Part shown: in pieces, positions 47,621 through 60,339 of the stretch
How the letters are laid out: each line of letters starts with the position of its first letter
Numbering within the stretch: position 1 is the stretch's first letter
Assembly (NCBI GenBank): GCA_964058845.1
Contig: CAXKVR010000932.1
Coordinates: 1 to 64,000 of the forward strand
From: Carex sylvatica
Taxonomy: Eukaryota; Streptophyta; Magnoliopsida; Poales; Cyperaceae
DNA: 64,000 bases
Reading direction: 5' to 3'
The notes under the pieces: generated by a model
Told to the model about the DNA's origin: nothing
The model's database searches: none
The model's input: only the letters and a program-made list of their open reading frames with translations
Made by a program: the position numbers and the translations under genes

Positions 47621-48046
47621 GAGGTTAGCTACTCTACTTCCATAAGCATATGAGGGTTTATATGCTTATAAGTCATTTTTTTATTTTTAAAATTTAAAAA
47701 GTCAATATGAACCGTTAGATGTGATATCTATATTGAAATATGCTTGGAGACCAAATTTTACATTTTTCTGAATTTTTTTACTATTTATTAAGCCACTTTG
47801 AAAATCGCTGATCCAACAGTAACTTAACAAAACAGTAAAATCTAAAGCCACCGTTGGATCAGTGATTTTCAAAGTGGCTTAATAAATAGTAAAAAAAATC
47901 AGAAAAATATCAAATTTGGTTTCCAAACACATTTCATTATAGAGATCATATCTAATATTTCAGATCAACTTTTTAGATTTTGAAAACGAAAAAATGACTT
48001 ATAAGCATATACCCTCATATGCTTATGTAAGTAGAGTAGCCAACCT
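47621..48046. mobile_element. Hairpin MITE family I, copy 3
   Basis: 426 bp. The ends GAGGTTAGCTACTCTACTTC and its inverse are a diverged version of copies 1 and 2, with the same core (CTATTTATTAAGCCACTTTG and its inverse). Nearly full-length inverted repeat. Confidence 0.85.
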
Positions 48047-49458
48047 GTCATGTATGATAAAATAGATATCGAGAGAGATGGAATAGAATGAATCAATTTT
48101 ATTTTATCATTAGTTTGAATCAATTATACTTGAGCTATTTATATAGCCATCAGCTTTACATCATAACAACATATAAATAACTCTATGGTTACAGCTATAA
48201 CTAACTACCCTAACAGCTATTACTAACAACCATATATGTCTTGTAACAGAAATAACTATAGACTAGTCTTGTCAGATATGATTGTATAACTTTCGTGTAC
48301 ATGTAGCAACTTATTTAAAAAAATAATAATTTATTCAGTCAAGTGCCTTACCTTAGTACAGTTCAGGGAATGAGCTTCTTGGTTGGCATTTGGCTTTGCT
48401 CTAGCCAATATCCAATCCCTTGTTCTTCTTGCAATCCTCCTAACATGTCATGAATTGAAGCAAATCTTCAAAAAATAAAATCTATATGATTGGATGTCAA
48501 GGCAAGATCGTTCTTGCATATTTCATGTTATTGAAGAATTAAAAATCAATAAAATGCAAAATTAGAAAATTTTGCCTACACATCCAAACTAGCATCACCG
48601 TCAGTGGTAATATGAATTTGTTGCGGATCAGCGAGGGGCCTTCTCAGTCTTTTTATAAGTGACAAATAATTTTGGACCGACATTGTTGAAATTAAATTAC
48701 AGATCAAAGAGTAAGGAACCTCCTAAACTACAAATTATTGTTTAAAAAAACTAAAGATCTAAAACTAAACCCTATAACCATATTATCCTAAAACCCCCCA
48801 AAACTAGAAAACCCTAGAAATTAAGATATAGACAGAGTATCAGTTGCAGAAATCTTACGATGGAGAGTGCTCGATCGGTGTTGTTGAGGTGGCAGGCAAT
48901 GAGTGCTATTGTCAAGACGGAGTAGCGACAGAGAAAATGAGCTACTTAGATACGACCAATAATTTCGAGAGTGCGCTAGAACACTTTTGTGTTGTTGGAT
49001 ATATATATTTTGAAAACTCTAGCTCCCCCTTTAACTGTTATGCCATCGACTAGTAGTCATGGTCAACAGTACCACCGATGGTGGTATGTGGATAAATATG
49101 ATGGATAAATGCAAACAGTACGCGCGTATTTATAAATATATTTATTTAGTAGTGTCATATCCAACTCCTCTCTAATACCATAGAGAATCAGCCTCATTTA
49201 CGATTTAAGATTAAATCTCATTGCTTTGGAATTTAGACTAGCAGTATTATTGGGCTTTGTGATTTGTGCTAAGTTAAAAAGAGCGGTCTAGATCCATTAA
49301 TTGTAAAAGATTTCCTATGTAGTATTGAAGAGAATGCAAATTCTAGTTAATCCACATCAATTCAAATAACATTTACTAATTAATTTATGTAACTGTGCAA
49401 TTAATCCACATAATAGTTAATGAGTTGTGCATGCAATTAATATAGGTAAATAATATAT
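48047..49458. other. Intergenic, possible LTR debris
   Basis: The part from 48,050 (TGTATGATAAAATAGATATC, then GAGCTATTTATATAGCC) has the look of a Copia-type LTR, but I found no matching end, primer site or target duplication. The frame at 48,844-49,053 (+) has no known domain. The rest is unassigned. Confidence 0.35.
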
Positions 49459-49585
49459 GAGGAGGGATTCACTTACAATTAACATTTGTTGATGTTTATT
49501 GATGCATGTTTCTTATAAATTGATATTTCTTAGGCAATAGATAAACAATTGTAAACAAATATTAATCGTAAGTGGATCTCTCCTT
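49459..49585. mobile_element. 127-bp MITE
   Basis: The left end GAGGAGGGATTCACTTAC pairs with the inverse of the right end (AAGGAGAGATCCACTTAC), and the inverted match extends over about 40 bp. Its outer bases resemble the MITE at 7,826. Confidence 0.7.
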
Positions 49586-52359
49586 ATGTGAACATGTCTC
49601 ATTGTATTTCTTTTGATTGTGCAATTAATCCACATAAATGTTACCATGTGCATACATGCAATACAAATACTCAAATAAACATATCTATATATATAATTCA
49701 TCTCCTTATTTACAATTATAACACAACAATTACAACACATTATATATATGCAATAATTTCTTTTGATTTGACTAATTAATTCATTATATTTTATTAGACA
49801 CTAAATCTATAAGATCATTATCAATTATCTTGGTTAGGTTATAAAGAAATTTGTCAAACTAACTTTCAACTAATAAAACGTGTTATGAACAATAAATCAT
49901 ATATTCATCCCAAGTCTTTGGCAGTGTCGCAATGGGCATGTGATAATTAATTAATCTATATAAAAGTTATCATGTGAATGCAACATAAACACTCAAATAT
50001 ATATATCCATAAAATTCATCATAGTATTTACAATTAATTACAACACATCATATGCAAACTTAATATGTAGGATCGATTTAATATATATAATTATATCACA
50101 ACAGTTACAACACATCACACACAGTAGTTGATTATTGATAGGATGAATTTAATATAGAGCCAAACTTAATTAGTATATTTTTTGCATTAGAAGAGAGAAC
50201 ACTATGGTAAAACAATTTAATGAGATGAGTGTCACAAGCTATCCAACATCCATGCAAAAACATGTTCTAAACTTTAAATCATGTTTTAATCCCGAGTCTT
50301 CGGTAGTGCAAAAATGGACATACGATAGTGGACTTACGTTGTTGTTTAAACTCTTTCGCAAACTGATAACGCCAAAATATATAGCAAAAATTACTAGTTT
50401 TTAGTACAAAAAATGGTGAAAAAATATATGCAAAGTACCAATTTAGGTTCTAGGTTATGTCTTTCTTTTATTACTTCTTTTATTTTATCATGGCTTTGAG
50501 TAGCTAATCTCCTCTTCTCTAGGAATGGATGTAATAAATTCTAATTGCTCTTTACTATAATATTTATTTTTCTTTTATGTCTATTTGAGATTTCTTTATA
50601 CTTAGAATGCTCTTGAAATATGTCATTACATACATAGTTCTATCTACAGATGGTCCAGTGTCCTCCATATACCAATAGGTGTTATAAGTCATTGTAACTT
50701 GGTGTGAGAGGGGCTACATATAAGTAACATAAACAATTCGGCTAACGAAGCATGACCGCAGTTCAAAGACTAGGGTTCGAACCTAGTGGGCTCCCTTGGC
50801 AGGATATAGATTAGATAGCATATCGACGTATAATTAGAAATTTATTTATTACTTGTAATGAATAGGGTTTAGGGTTATTACTTAGCGAGTAATAGGGAAA
50901 TATAATTAATTAGATTGGTGTGAGTGGTTTAATTACATTATATCATGTGATAATCATAATTGTCTCCCACAAGCCGACCTTAGAGTCGGAGAACCTTTCA
51001 AATACGCATAGAACCGAACCCAAGTAATCCGTGGGAAATAATAGTACCGGTATGAGGCTCTGCTCTCCGGGGTGGTCTATATCGCATACGGTAGTGAAAG
51101 GTGGTGGTAAGCGAGGCCGTATGCGATAGTGACAGTACCATATATGGGTAGACATGAGTGTCATAAATATTTTATTGAGTTAATTAGAAGGAATTCATCC
51201 AAAAACCCTAGAGGCTCCGTAAACTTGGTTTACAGGAATTAGCATCTCCACCTATATCATCGCCAGAGTAAACTATAAAATCAACCTGTACCTTTATTAT
51301 TATTAGTATTAGTATTCACGCAACCCAAACAACTCGAAGAACCTAGACTAGTATTATTGTTGTTAAACTACTAAGATCTATCCCTGTGGATTGACACCTG
51401 ACACTACTACATGGTAGGATTATGGGCTTGTAATCTGACAGAGTAGCATTAGGGTAACTAAGTATATATTTAGATATACTAAATGTTAGTAATCTCTGTT
51501 AGAGTCATCACAAACCACCACTTAATTCAAAGAGAGTTTGTGTAAGAGATTAAACAACAATGCACAGTCACATGCCATTTATACACTGCCGAAGAGTTGG
51601 GATCAAAACTTAATTTAATTTTAAGAACATGTTTTGCATGAATTTTGGACAGCTTGTGACACCCATCTCATTTAATCTACTACTTTACATGAAGCAACAA
51701 AATAATAAAAAATAGATCACAATAAAGATCAACACACAAATCACAACTAATACTACTAGTTGTTTGTTGAGAATCGAAGATACTTCTGCCTCATTTCGAT
51801 ATATTGCAACTTGTCTGTAAGGTTGCTGCATATGAGAATTTAAACTTATGTTACACAAATTGACAGTGTTGTCGCACCATCCCATCCATTGATTGCATCC
51901 TGGACATATATAAAATTTTCCTCTCCAGATTCTGTATGGTCTTCGAAAGCTTCACAACAGTCGGCTTAAAGACATCTATTGCAATTATAAGGTTCAAATG
52001 AGTAACGACTATTTTGACTACTCATTTTGCCTATACAAAAAAAATAACATTAATTAACTAAACTCTAGTTTAAATTAGTTATTCCCTAATTTAAGAAACC
52101 ATTCAAAGTATCGATTAAAATATACAGAAATTAAAGGAGGGAAGAGTGATCTAGCATACGAATTAATGACTCCGGGAGAGAAAATGCTGATCTTTGTCCG
52201 TCGATCAATTTGGTAAGTTAAAATTTGCAGTGAGCAAGATAGCAAAATACTTAATTTGGAGATATACTGGAAGGCTATGGAGAGAGATGAATCGATCGAC
52301 CTAGAATTTATTGGAATATATAAAATATATAACAGCATCACCAACGGTTCAATATGGTA
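49586..52359. other. Intergenic, nothing coding
   Basis: AT-rich with partial local duplications (AATTAATCCACATAA words at 49,387-49,640). An inverted pair TATCGCATACGG / CCGTATGCGATA lies at 51,079-51,129. A tRNA-like motif at 50,735-50,812 is listed separately. No gene recognised. Confidence 0.4.
50735..50812 (+). repeat. tRNA-like / possible SINE head
   Basis: CTAGGGTTCGAACCTAG forms a perfect T-arm with a box-B GGTTCGAACC. A weak box-A-like GGCTAACGAAGCATG lies about 35 bp upstream. The sequence after the T-arm (TGGGCTCCC) has no 5' acceptor partner, so this is not a working tRNA gene. Confidence 0.35.
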
Positions 52360-52675
52360 ACGAGTTGTTATTACTTTGTACTACACCAACGGATCATGAA
52401 ACAGTCAGATGGTAACAGTAACCCCCTCAGTGCCATTGGCCAGTTAGCTGAACCGATGCTCAAGAGTCACTCAATACTAACTGTTCGTGAAATTTAACCG
52501 ATGGCAAAGGAGGGGATCAAGAGGGGGTCCATCAATGCCATCGGTTTATTATCCATAACTGATGGTAGAAAGTTCAATGTAATTATAGCGCTGCCACTTG
52601 TGATGTACACCATCTGTGCGGAAGCACATGTGATGGTAAAGGAGCGATAGAAAAAATATTTTTTGTAGTACTGTA
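52360..52675. mobile_element. CACTA-like MITE remnant, copy 1
   Basis: The right end AAAAATATTTTTTGTAGTA resembles an inverted CACTAC..AAAAA terminus. The interior has CCGATGG / CCATCGG words. It is homologous to 54,310-54,602 (shared GCTGCCACT, CACCATCT, TGCGGAAGCACAT). The left end is unclear. Confidence 0.5.
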
Positions 52676-52795
52676 TAGGACCAAATGATCATGCTTATCT
52701 TTGACAGCTAATTATAGCTAATTATTGAAATCTAATAGCTAATTATTGAAATCTAATTTGTGAAAGTGAGAATAAAAACTTCACATAGCTAAATA
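52676..52795. repeat. Copy of gene A upstream sequence
   Basis: Matches 40,228-40,307 closely (GGACCAAATGATCATGCTTA and GTGAGAATAAAAACTTC), with an extra internal duplication of AGCTAATTATTGAAATCTAA. The retroelement found in the gene A copy is absent here. It suggests an older duplication of an acyltransferase upstream region. Confidence 0.7.
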
Positions 52796-53047
52796 ATTTG
52801 AAGGTCCTGAATTAAATACATGCGTATGAATTGGTGTAATTTCATATGATTGACCCACATAGTTCGAAAGTCCCCATCAATTACATATGCATATTAACTG
52901 GTGTGCTAATTAATTGCATGCATATATATATGCATGCATGCAGAGTGTCCTGAATTGAATTTATATATAGTTCAATTAATTGTTATGACTCATGTTTGTA
53001 TATTATCATCCCTAATTACATGTATGTGTGTGTGTGTATATATATAT

Positions 53048-53681
53048 AGAAACTGCCAACAGCAGTTTTGCCGGCAAGACTCCTACAATTTCATAACTTG
53101 AAGGTTTTCGCTGTTTCCATTTGTACGTATTTTTTTTTACAAATGAAAACTTGGATTATAAAGAGTTGTCCAAACTTGACAAAGCTCACAATAGTACAAC
53201 ATGAGGATTGTGTAAGTACATGTATATTTTTCCAACTTGTATAATATATAGCTTCAATTCTATGCATCAATTAATTAATTGCTGTAAGTTAAAGTAAATT
53301 AAGATCTACTTATCTATTGATTAATTATTAATTTGATGCAGTACTGTGAGGCAACACTACCACTTGAGGATAGAGCTGTACATTTTCTAGCAACAATCCC
53401 AATGAGAGTTCAAGCATCTCCAAGAATAAATATGGAGGTGGTAGAGGTCAAGTACTGGAGATTTGATTCCATGGTGTGGTGAGTAATGCAACATCTGATG
53501 CTTGGTACAGGAGAATTGGAAAATTTTAGGAATTATCGTGTAATGAATGGTTATTACGATCATCCATATAAGACGCATGACGGAGGAAATGATACTTATA
53601 GTGAGTGGAATTGGGGAGTTGTACAGTTCAAATGTGTAGGACTCGACACTGTACATGTAGAGGAGAGCTCGCTGTTATACT
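53048..53681 (+). pseudogene. F-box/FBD/LRR-type gene fragment, two exons
   Basis: Exon 53,048-53,212 reads in frame through LPTAVLPARLLQFHNLKVFA to IIKSCPNLTKLTIVQHEDC, the SCPNL pattern typical of the LRR/FBD tail of plant F-box proteins. A GTAAGT donor and TTTGATGCAG acceptor join it without a phase change to exon 53,341-53,681 (YCEATLPLEDRAVHFL, NMEVVEVKYWRF). An in-frame TGA follows VKYWRFDSMVW near 53,478, after which the frame stays open to TAG at 53,679-53,681 (ending EESSLLY). F-box and upstream LRR exons are absent; a GT/TA microsatellite abuts the start. The first exon is the better evidence for the family. A translation product is unlikely. Confidence 0.55.
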
Positions 53682-54309
53682 AGGTAGCTAGCTAGATATG
53701 TTCAGGATTTAATATATTTTGTATGGATTACACATGTTGCATGTACATGAATTTAATTTGTGCATGGATGTTGTATTTTGGGTATGCATGCATGAATATA
53801 TGTTGCATTCATGAACATTAAATATTTCCAACCTATATATATGTGTGTGTTCATGAATGTTATGTACAATTAATATTTTCTTGAAGTTTGGATGGGTACA
53901 TATATATATAGATATATGTTCAAGTATTTTTGAAATTATAGCAATTAATGTTGAATGATGAATCTGAATTAATTACATGTATTTGTGCATGCAATGTGTG
54001 TTATTATTGTTCTATTAATGATTACAATACAAAATATATTAATTAGAAGCAAGTTAATATTTAGTTAATTTTCTATTGAGTGAATTGGCATATCATGTGC
54101 ATGATATTAAATAATTATCTCATTATTAATTATAATTTCACCATATATTATATATCTCTGAATAAATTTAATAACACGATACACATAACCAGCAGTACTT
54201 GAATGAATGGAGAAGAAGTTTTTTACTTTTTGGTCAAGCTATATGTAGTTAATAATTGAATTAGCTCTAGGTACCAATAGCAAGTACATATTACCTGTTA
54301 GAACATCCC
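53682..54309. other. Intergenic, AT-rich
   Basis: TA/TG-rich sequence with many ATGCATG and ATATATG words. No gene or terminus recognised. Confidence 0.5.
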
Positions 54310-54602
54310 CATCAGTTCAAAAAAACTACAAGGTTGGTATTGATCAAACTGTGCTGACGGTTTATCTACATCACGGATGGTAAATATCACCACATCTACA
54401 CCATCTGTTTAATAGCCCAACGGTTGGTTAAAAAATAACCAATGAAAAAGAGGGGGCCGTCAGTACCATCGATTTTTTAAATGGCAACCGATGGTAGAAA
54501 GGTCAACGTAATTACAGCGTTGCCACTCGTGACGAGCACCATCTATGCGGAAGCACATCCGAAGATAAAGATGTGATGAGAAAAATATTTTTTGTAGTAG
54601 TG
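54310..54602. mobile_element. CACTA-like MITE remnant, copy 2
   Basis: The right end AAAATATTTTTTGTAGTAGTG is a clear inverted CACTACTACAAAAA terminus, ending at 54,602. Homologous to 52,360-52,675. The left terminus is not recognisable (AAAAAACTACAAGG near 54,320). Confidence 0.55.
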
Positions 54603-55930
54603 GAATAAGATGCTAGTACTTAGAAATACATTAGCTAATTTTATTGAATTCATGCAAAAAAATTCAGTCATGCAAAAGGCAGGTAGACTTCATTTTTATT
54701 TTTTGGATTGAGTTTTTGTCCAAAGGACTTTGGACAAAGCCTCATTCAAAGTTAAGTTTAAACATGTGATTTGTATTGAGATTCGTGAAAACATATTTAA
54801 AACTTAATAAATTTAAATGGTTCCTAGTATCTAAATATTTTTATGAATTTTGATGCAAATTGGACAGTTTAGGTTTGGCTTTGGATGAGACTTTGTCCAA
54901 AGTCATTTGTACAAAATCCCTATTTTTTTTTTTTTCTCAAAAATAATGTGGTGGAGCGCACATGAACAATCTCACGCTCTATGAATAATATATGGATCGC
55001 AGCTAGGGGAAAATGCATGCAAGGTAACGCCAGCAAGCGCACCATCGGGTAGTTGATATATGGATACCTTTTCATTTTGTTTTCTTATTATAACAATTGT
55101 GAGTAGATACTTAAAGATTGTGACTCCGATATACGACCTAATTTTTTTTATACAATATTACAACTTTGTGGTCTCGGTGGCAGCTGTCGAATTTTTCTAT
55201 TGCTGGTTAGCATATATGGAAATAAAACATGTAGAACATTAAGGGTATATTTATTTTTGTTTGAATTAAAGATATGTTCTTAATTGATCTGTACTTAATT
55301 TCTTCTCAAAATTGAATTAGTTCAGAGCTAACGAAATAGCATACATTTTTCTTCTTATAATTTTTTCATTAGCTTTTTTTTATTTTTTATTATTCTTTTT
55401 TGGGTTATGGTTGTTCAAATATGGATCTTAGAATATCTCCCTGGACTTGACACTGTTGTTGGCATTAGTTTGGCTTTCATTTTTTGGTTTGATAATTTTA
55501 TGGTGTTGCGTTGGCATCAGAAAAACGGAGGAAGAATAAGATAACTGACAATAAAGTATATATCTAAAGACCCACTTCATGAACAATTATTACATGATTT
55601 GACATGTATATAAGTTCGTAATCTAACTTGTAAAAACCAAAAATAACACCACAAAAATTATGTTTAAGCTCTTTAATATTCTATATATTAATTAGATCTA
55701 ATACACATGCACATACTAATAGCTCACTTCATATATATAACAAAACATGTACAATATATATTATCTCAACAACATTAATTGGAATAACACAAGTACCACC
55801 GAGAAAGCATTGCAAATCAAATATATAAAAAAAAAAAAGAAGACAAAAAGCCAACAAAATAGCAAGCAATAATTCATATTAATTGACACTTAATTCCATT
55901 ACCTCGATTTATTTAATATTTCACTACTCA
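54603..55930. other. 3' flank of acyltransferase B
   Basis: No gene recognised. Stretches near 54,945-54,985, 55,495-55,560 and 55,570-55,760 match the 3' flank of gene C (60,345, 60,800-60,880 and 62,010-62,200). Shared words include TGGTGTTG.CGTTGGCATCA and GAGCTCTTTAATATTCT-type sequence. This marks the limits of a tandem duplication that includes the genes. Confidence 0.55.
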
Positions 55931-57390
55931 TCACAAATGGGAACGTCTAAACAACAGCTCCTCGTGGAACACCTTATTGAATCGTTGCATGATTGAAGAA
56001 TCAAGCGCAGGAACAACTTTTATACAACCATCTTTTCCCAGTTCATCTACTATGTAGATGATTCTATTTTCTGTATATCGTTCCCATGTATAAAGTTGCG
56101 GAGCACCCCATCCGAAATCTAAATCACATAATCTCAATCCAAGAATGGTTCGAATACGAAGATCACATTCTGAAACTTCTCTCACTCTGACTGTCTTGTT
56201 GCAATTCACTTCCAAGTAATCAATAAATGATCTGATGTACTCCTCAGTGAGTCCATCAACAGCAGCTTTCACGGTTGCTGCCAAATCACCAATTGGATTT
56301 GATGTAATATTTGACACTTCGGATGACGCAGAGATCCGCATCCCAGCATTACCACAATATGCTGTGAGCGGGGGACTTAGGCGGCTGCGCAAGTCAGCAG
56401 CAAAAGAGAGACGTGATTTACTGTCGGGAGGTAGTCCTTTGGCAATGCAATAGCACTTCCAGACCAGTGCAGAAACCGCAGAGAAGGTCGAAACAGTAGT
56501 GGTAGCCGTGTGATTGCAACCCTCGCTGCATCGGTTTTTGAGGTGCCTAATTTGTTCTTTTGAGAGCCTCAACACACTTAAAACACAAGAATCTGGATGA
56601 TCAGCTCTTTTTATTTGTTCATCAGTTGTGTACTCCGGGAAATCAAAGCTGATTTTTGGTGGAGACCGAGCTCGAAGTGGTGTGTTGTCAAAGGAGGGTG
56701 GGACGACTCTTTTTAGGTCTCCTCGTGCTATTGTACTCCATGTTTGGTAAAAATGGGAAGAACTTCGACCGTCCATTATAATGTGCGTAATGGAAATACC
56801 TAGTACCACGCTACCACATTTTAGATAGGTTACCTGCCGAGCAAGGAGCATGCATGTGGTTGGTTAAATAACTAAAATTCTTTCTCATGCATTAATCAAA
56901 ATTAATTAATATTTGTGATCAAATTAACACTAGCTGGAATGTTGTGAAATTAAGGCTTAATTATAATATTATCTTAAGATTAAGTATAAACCTGCAGCAT
57001 TACGAGGCACGACGGATGTTCCTCTTTAGGAATAAAAAGATCTATGAGCTCTGGCGACATCGGCTCGAATTGGATGCTATCAGCGGTGTGGTCCAACTGG
57101 GCTACCACAAAGGGTATTCCCTCAGCATTGCAAACTACCTGGTGACGATCATCATGGCCGAGAACCCAGCGGCCAGCGAGAGGGTAGAATAGCACTAGTG
57201 CTTTGGCGAGAGCCGACTTCAAGAGCTCAGCAGAGAAGAAATCATTGGCACCAGTGGTGTTTTTGTATAGATATAAGGTGCAGTTGAGCTTGTTGCTCGT
57301 AAAAATGAGGTCTAGATTCGACAGCACTGGCATCTCACTCGGGGTGTTTTCTGATGGAACCACCAAGCTTGACTCTAATATTTCCACCAT
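55931..57390 (-). CDS. BAHD acyltransferase B (HCT-like), two exons
   Basis: An intact BAHD acyl-CoA-dependent acyltransferase of 433 residues; cytosolic by family, substrate unknown. Exon 1 is 57,390-56,992, exon 2 56,833-55,931, with a 158-bp intron at the family's LVMLQ|VTYLKCG site. The N-terminus MVEILESSLVVPSENTP and FYPLAGRW, VVCNAEGIPFVVA mark the hydroxycinnamoyltransferase-like clade. The catalytic HxxxD is HIIMD (His150), and DFGWG is intact at 372-376. An in-frame extension upstream of ATG 57,390 exists but has no family similarity; starting at MVEIL matches gene A. Gene B is closer to gene C than to gene A. Its 3' flank is shared with gene C, so B and C arose by tandem duplication. 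It has all the features needed for activity. Confidence 0.92.
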
Positions 57391-60339
57391 CCTTGGTTCT
57401 GTTACTCCATTTTGCCTTTGCTTGGTTGCTAATTTCAGATTGATTTGTTTTGATATGTGTGAGAGTCCCCATTTATTGGCTGTGGAGAGTGGATGCAATC
57501 TAATTTTAATTTCGTATCGATTGTCTCTTACTTTAGTCCAATAATAATGTATTGAGATTCGATAATTAAAAATACAATGGAAAGAGATATCATTTCATTT
57601 CTCAATAAATAAAAAAAGCACAATGAGTATTAATTCAAACAGTACTATTCTATTACCCTTCCAAGTTCCAAACTTCCAATTATTAGTATCCCTACTGTTA
57701 CCTACTGTACCCTAAACGGCTAACAACTCCTATATACTACTGTACCCTAAACGGCTAACAACTCCTATATATAAAAGAACTACAAAACAATATGATCACT
57801 TTCTATATTACAATTCATCATCAATCATTACATATAGAAGATTGTCTATATATGGATGGCATTAGTTAATTAGTTCATTATTGCCCACGACAGCAAATGA
57901 GGAATTAAATTCTTCAAGAGAATATTACTCACTTGGAAAATCGAAAATGAAGACAGTGAATTCATCTCAAGAGAGACTATCTTAAATTCAGAGGTCGTGT
58001 TTTGTGATGGCCCCTTCAAGATTGTCAACCGTATCGTTATAATGCTCATAAGGTTCATGAGCAGCTAAAAAAATCATAGTAAATAACAAAAATAAATTAC
58101 TAACAATCTGACCTAATAAATATTTTATTATAGCGTGGAGGCTGAATTTTATAAAAATTAATATTCATCAAGATACATTTAAATTGAATCATAATTATGG
58201 CTATAATTAAAATACTTCATGAATAGAGGAATAAATTACAAAATTTTATTAAAAACATCAGAAATTGTAAATTAAATTTACAATTAATCAAATATTTTAA
58301 TTTTTCAATTACGTCAGATGATACGTATTAATTAATCAAATATTAATAAGAACATCAAATTTAATAATATTAAAAAATATAGATTTCTACGCATTTCAAC
58401 TGAATTATCATTTTATTATAATTATTGAGAGTAATAATAAGGAAAAATGTGATCCAGCTCCATTTGCGTTTTCAAAATAACTTAGTTCATGTATTGTGCC
58501 TTCTCCTTAGGCTTCCTTTATCTTTGATCTCACTTAATCATGCCGAATAGAAACTCCTTAAGACTGGATTAAAACATCACCTTAAATTATATTGTTAAGT
58601 CAAGTCAGATCCTTAGCAAATTGGTCTTCTTTAATTAGAGCTCCGTAGACCTTTTTTACGGACATTAAAACCCATGCATGTAAGGTAAGCTCCATATATA
58701 TATAGAGCTTCTTTATATTTTTTTTATTTTTTTGTACTCTTAGTCCAGCACCTGATTTTTTCATTATTATCCAAAATTAAATAAAAAATAGTAATCCATA
58801 ATTTTTCAAGAACTATAAAAATGCCCAAACCGCCAGAGGTTTTCTGACAGTCCACTTTTTTCAGAACTGCCACGAAACCTGGCGGTTGACTTATTTTCTG
58901 GACTGCCAGATTTTCTAGGGGTTCTTTGTTTTTTCATGCATCATGTGCTTGTATCGGTAACAGTCGGAACCATTTCCTACATTTATTCGGATTATCAATT
59001 CTAAGTTCCACTTATCTGGGTCATAACCAGTTTATACGTAAACCCATGTCTTCGAGTCCCAAATTGTGGTTTCATCATTAACCAAGAATAAATATGCTAG
59101 ATCTTTGATGTAATTTTCCCCTTGTGCATCTGTCTTAAACTTCCCTTTACAGTGTAGGAAATGAACATTTTTGGCCAACAAACTACATTTTGGTAAATGG
59201 TAAACATCTGTAAGTGATCTACTAATCACAAAATTAAGTTACTAATTTAAATAATAAATAAAATAAAAAAATTTAAATAAAAAAATACCAAAATATCGCC
59301 TCAGAAATCACATCTTCTCTTCCTCTTTCTCTTCTATTGGATCTAAGTGAATTGTGAGTAGGAAAATAGAGAAACAAAGCTTATATAGCATGTTTTCATG
59401 AAAGATAAAAACCAAGAGGCGTTATGTGAAATCGAGTTTGGTTTTGGGTTACAAATGTACTCCTAATCGGTGGAGAGGAAAGCTGGTTTGGACAACAAAA
59501 TTCATAGTGGTGTTGGGACATGTGTGGAAGTGAAAATAGAGAAATGAGGTATGGTTTAGAGATTCGATTATGTCTCCGGTACTACTTGCATCTAACATTA
59601 TTGAGGAAATGAGATGCTATGGTTTCAGTTTTGTAGGAGAGTTAGTGCAACATATCATAGATTTATGTTGGGTACATAAAGGACGAGAGAGTAGTATATA
59701 TTTGTGTATATTTAAGTAGGATTGTGATGTAAAAATATTTATATAATTCATACTTTGTAGTCACTACCAAGCATTCAAAATAAAAAAATAAAAAAACAAA
59801 ATCGATTGTACCGATTCTAATGTGCACTTTACCAGCGCTTTCCTACTTGTGTGAGATTGTGGATGCTATTCTAAGCCTGGTAATATTGATCTGTAAAATT
59901 TCCATGTTTTGTAATATTCCCTTATCAGAGGGGTAAATTTGTAAAATGGAGAAGTTTTGAAACCCATTATTTTGCTAATTTAATTAGTTGTTTATTGTTG
60001 GCGTACGTTGTAATTGTAAAAACCAGTTGGTTCTTAGTTTGTACAAATTGATTTTCCATTACGTTGGTATATATATCTTCATTTTTATTGTCATTAGATA
60101 ATATTTTATGTTGCATTTTTTTTTGTTCAAATTTTAATTATTTTTAATTTGTTGGAGAGAATAAGTATTGTAAATGATAATAAAAATATAGGAAAGAAAG
60201 GTTTTTAAGACTATATGTACAATAACATATATTTTATTCATAAAGAAAGTATGCTTCATCATATCATCTTTTAGTGAACAAGTGCTTCTTACCATCTTTT
60301 AAAGTTTTAATTCCAGGATAAGGACTGACAACACCCAGA
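57391..60339. other. Intergenic between genes B and C
   Basis: No gene recognised. A direct repeat of ACTGTACCCTAAACGGCTAACAACTCCTATATA lies at 57,704-57,775. A patch with AACCGCCAGAGGTTTTCTGACAG and CTGGCGGTTGAC words (58,828-58,920) looks like a degenerate inverted repeat. The minus-strand frame at 59,032-59,229 has no domain I know. Confidence 0.4.

Noticed and set aside
50735..50812. Functional tRNA gene
   Set aside because: The T-arm is perfect, but no 5' acceptor strand pairs with TGGGCTCCC and the D-arm is poor.
59032..59229. Minus-strand frame of 65 codons as a gene
   Set aside because: No recognisable domain, no splice partner and ordinary AT-rich surroundings.
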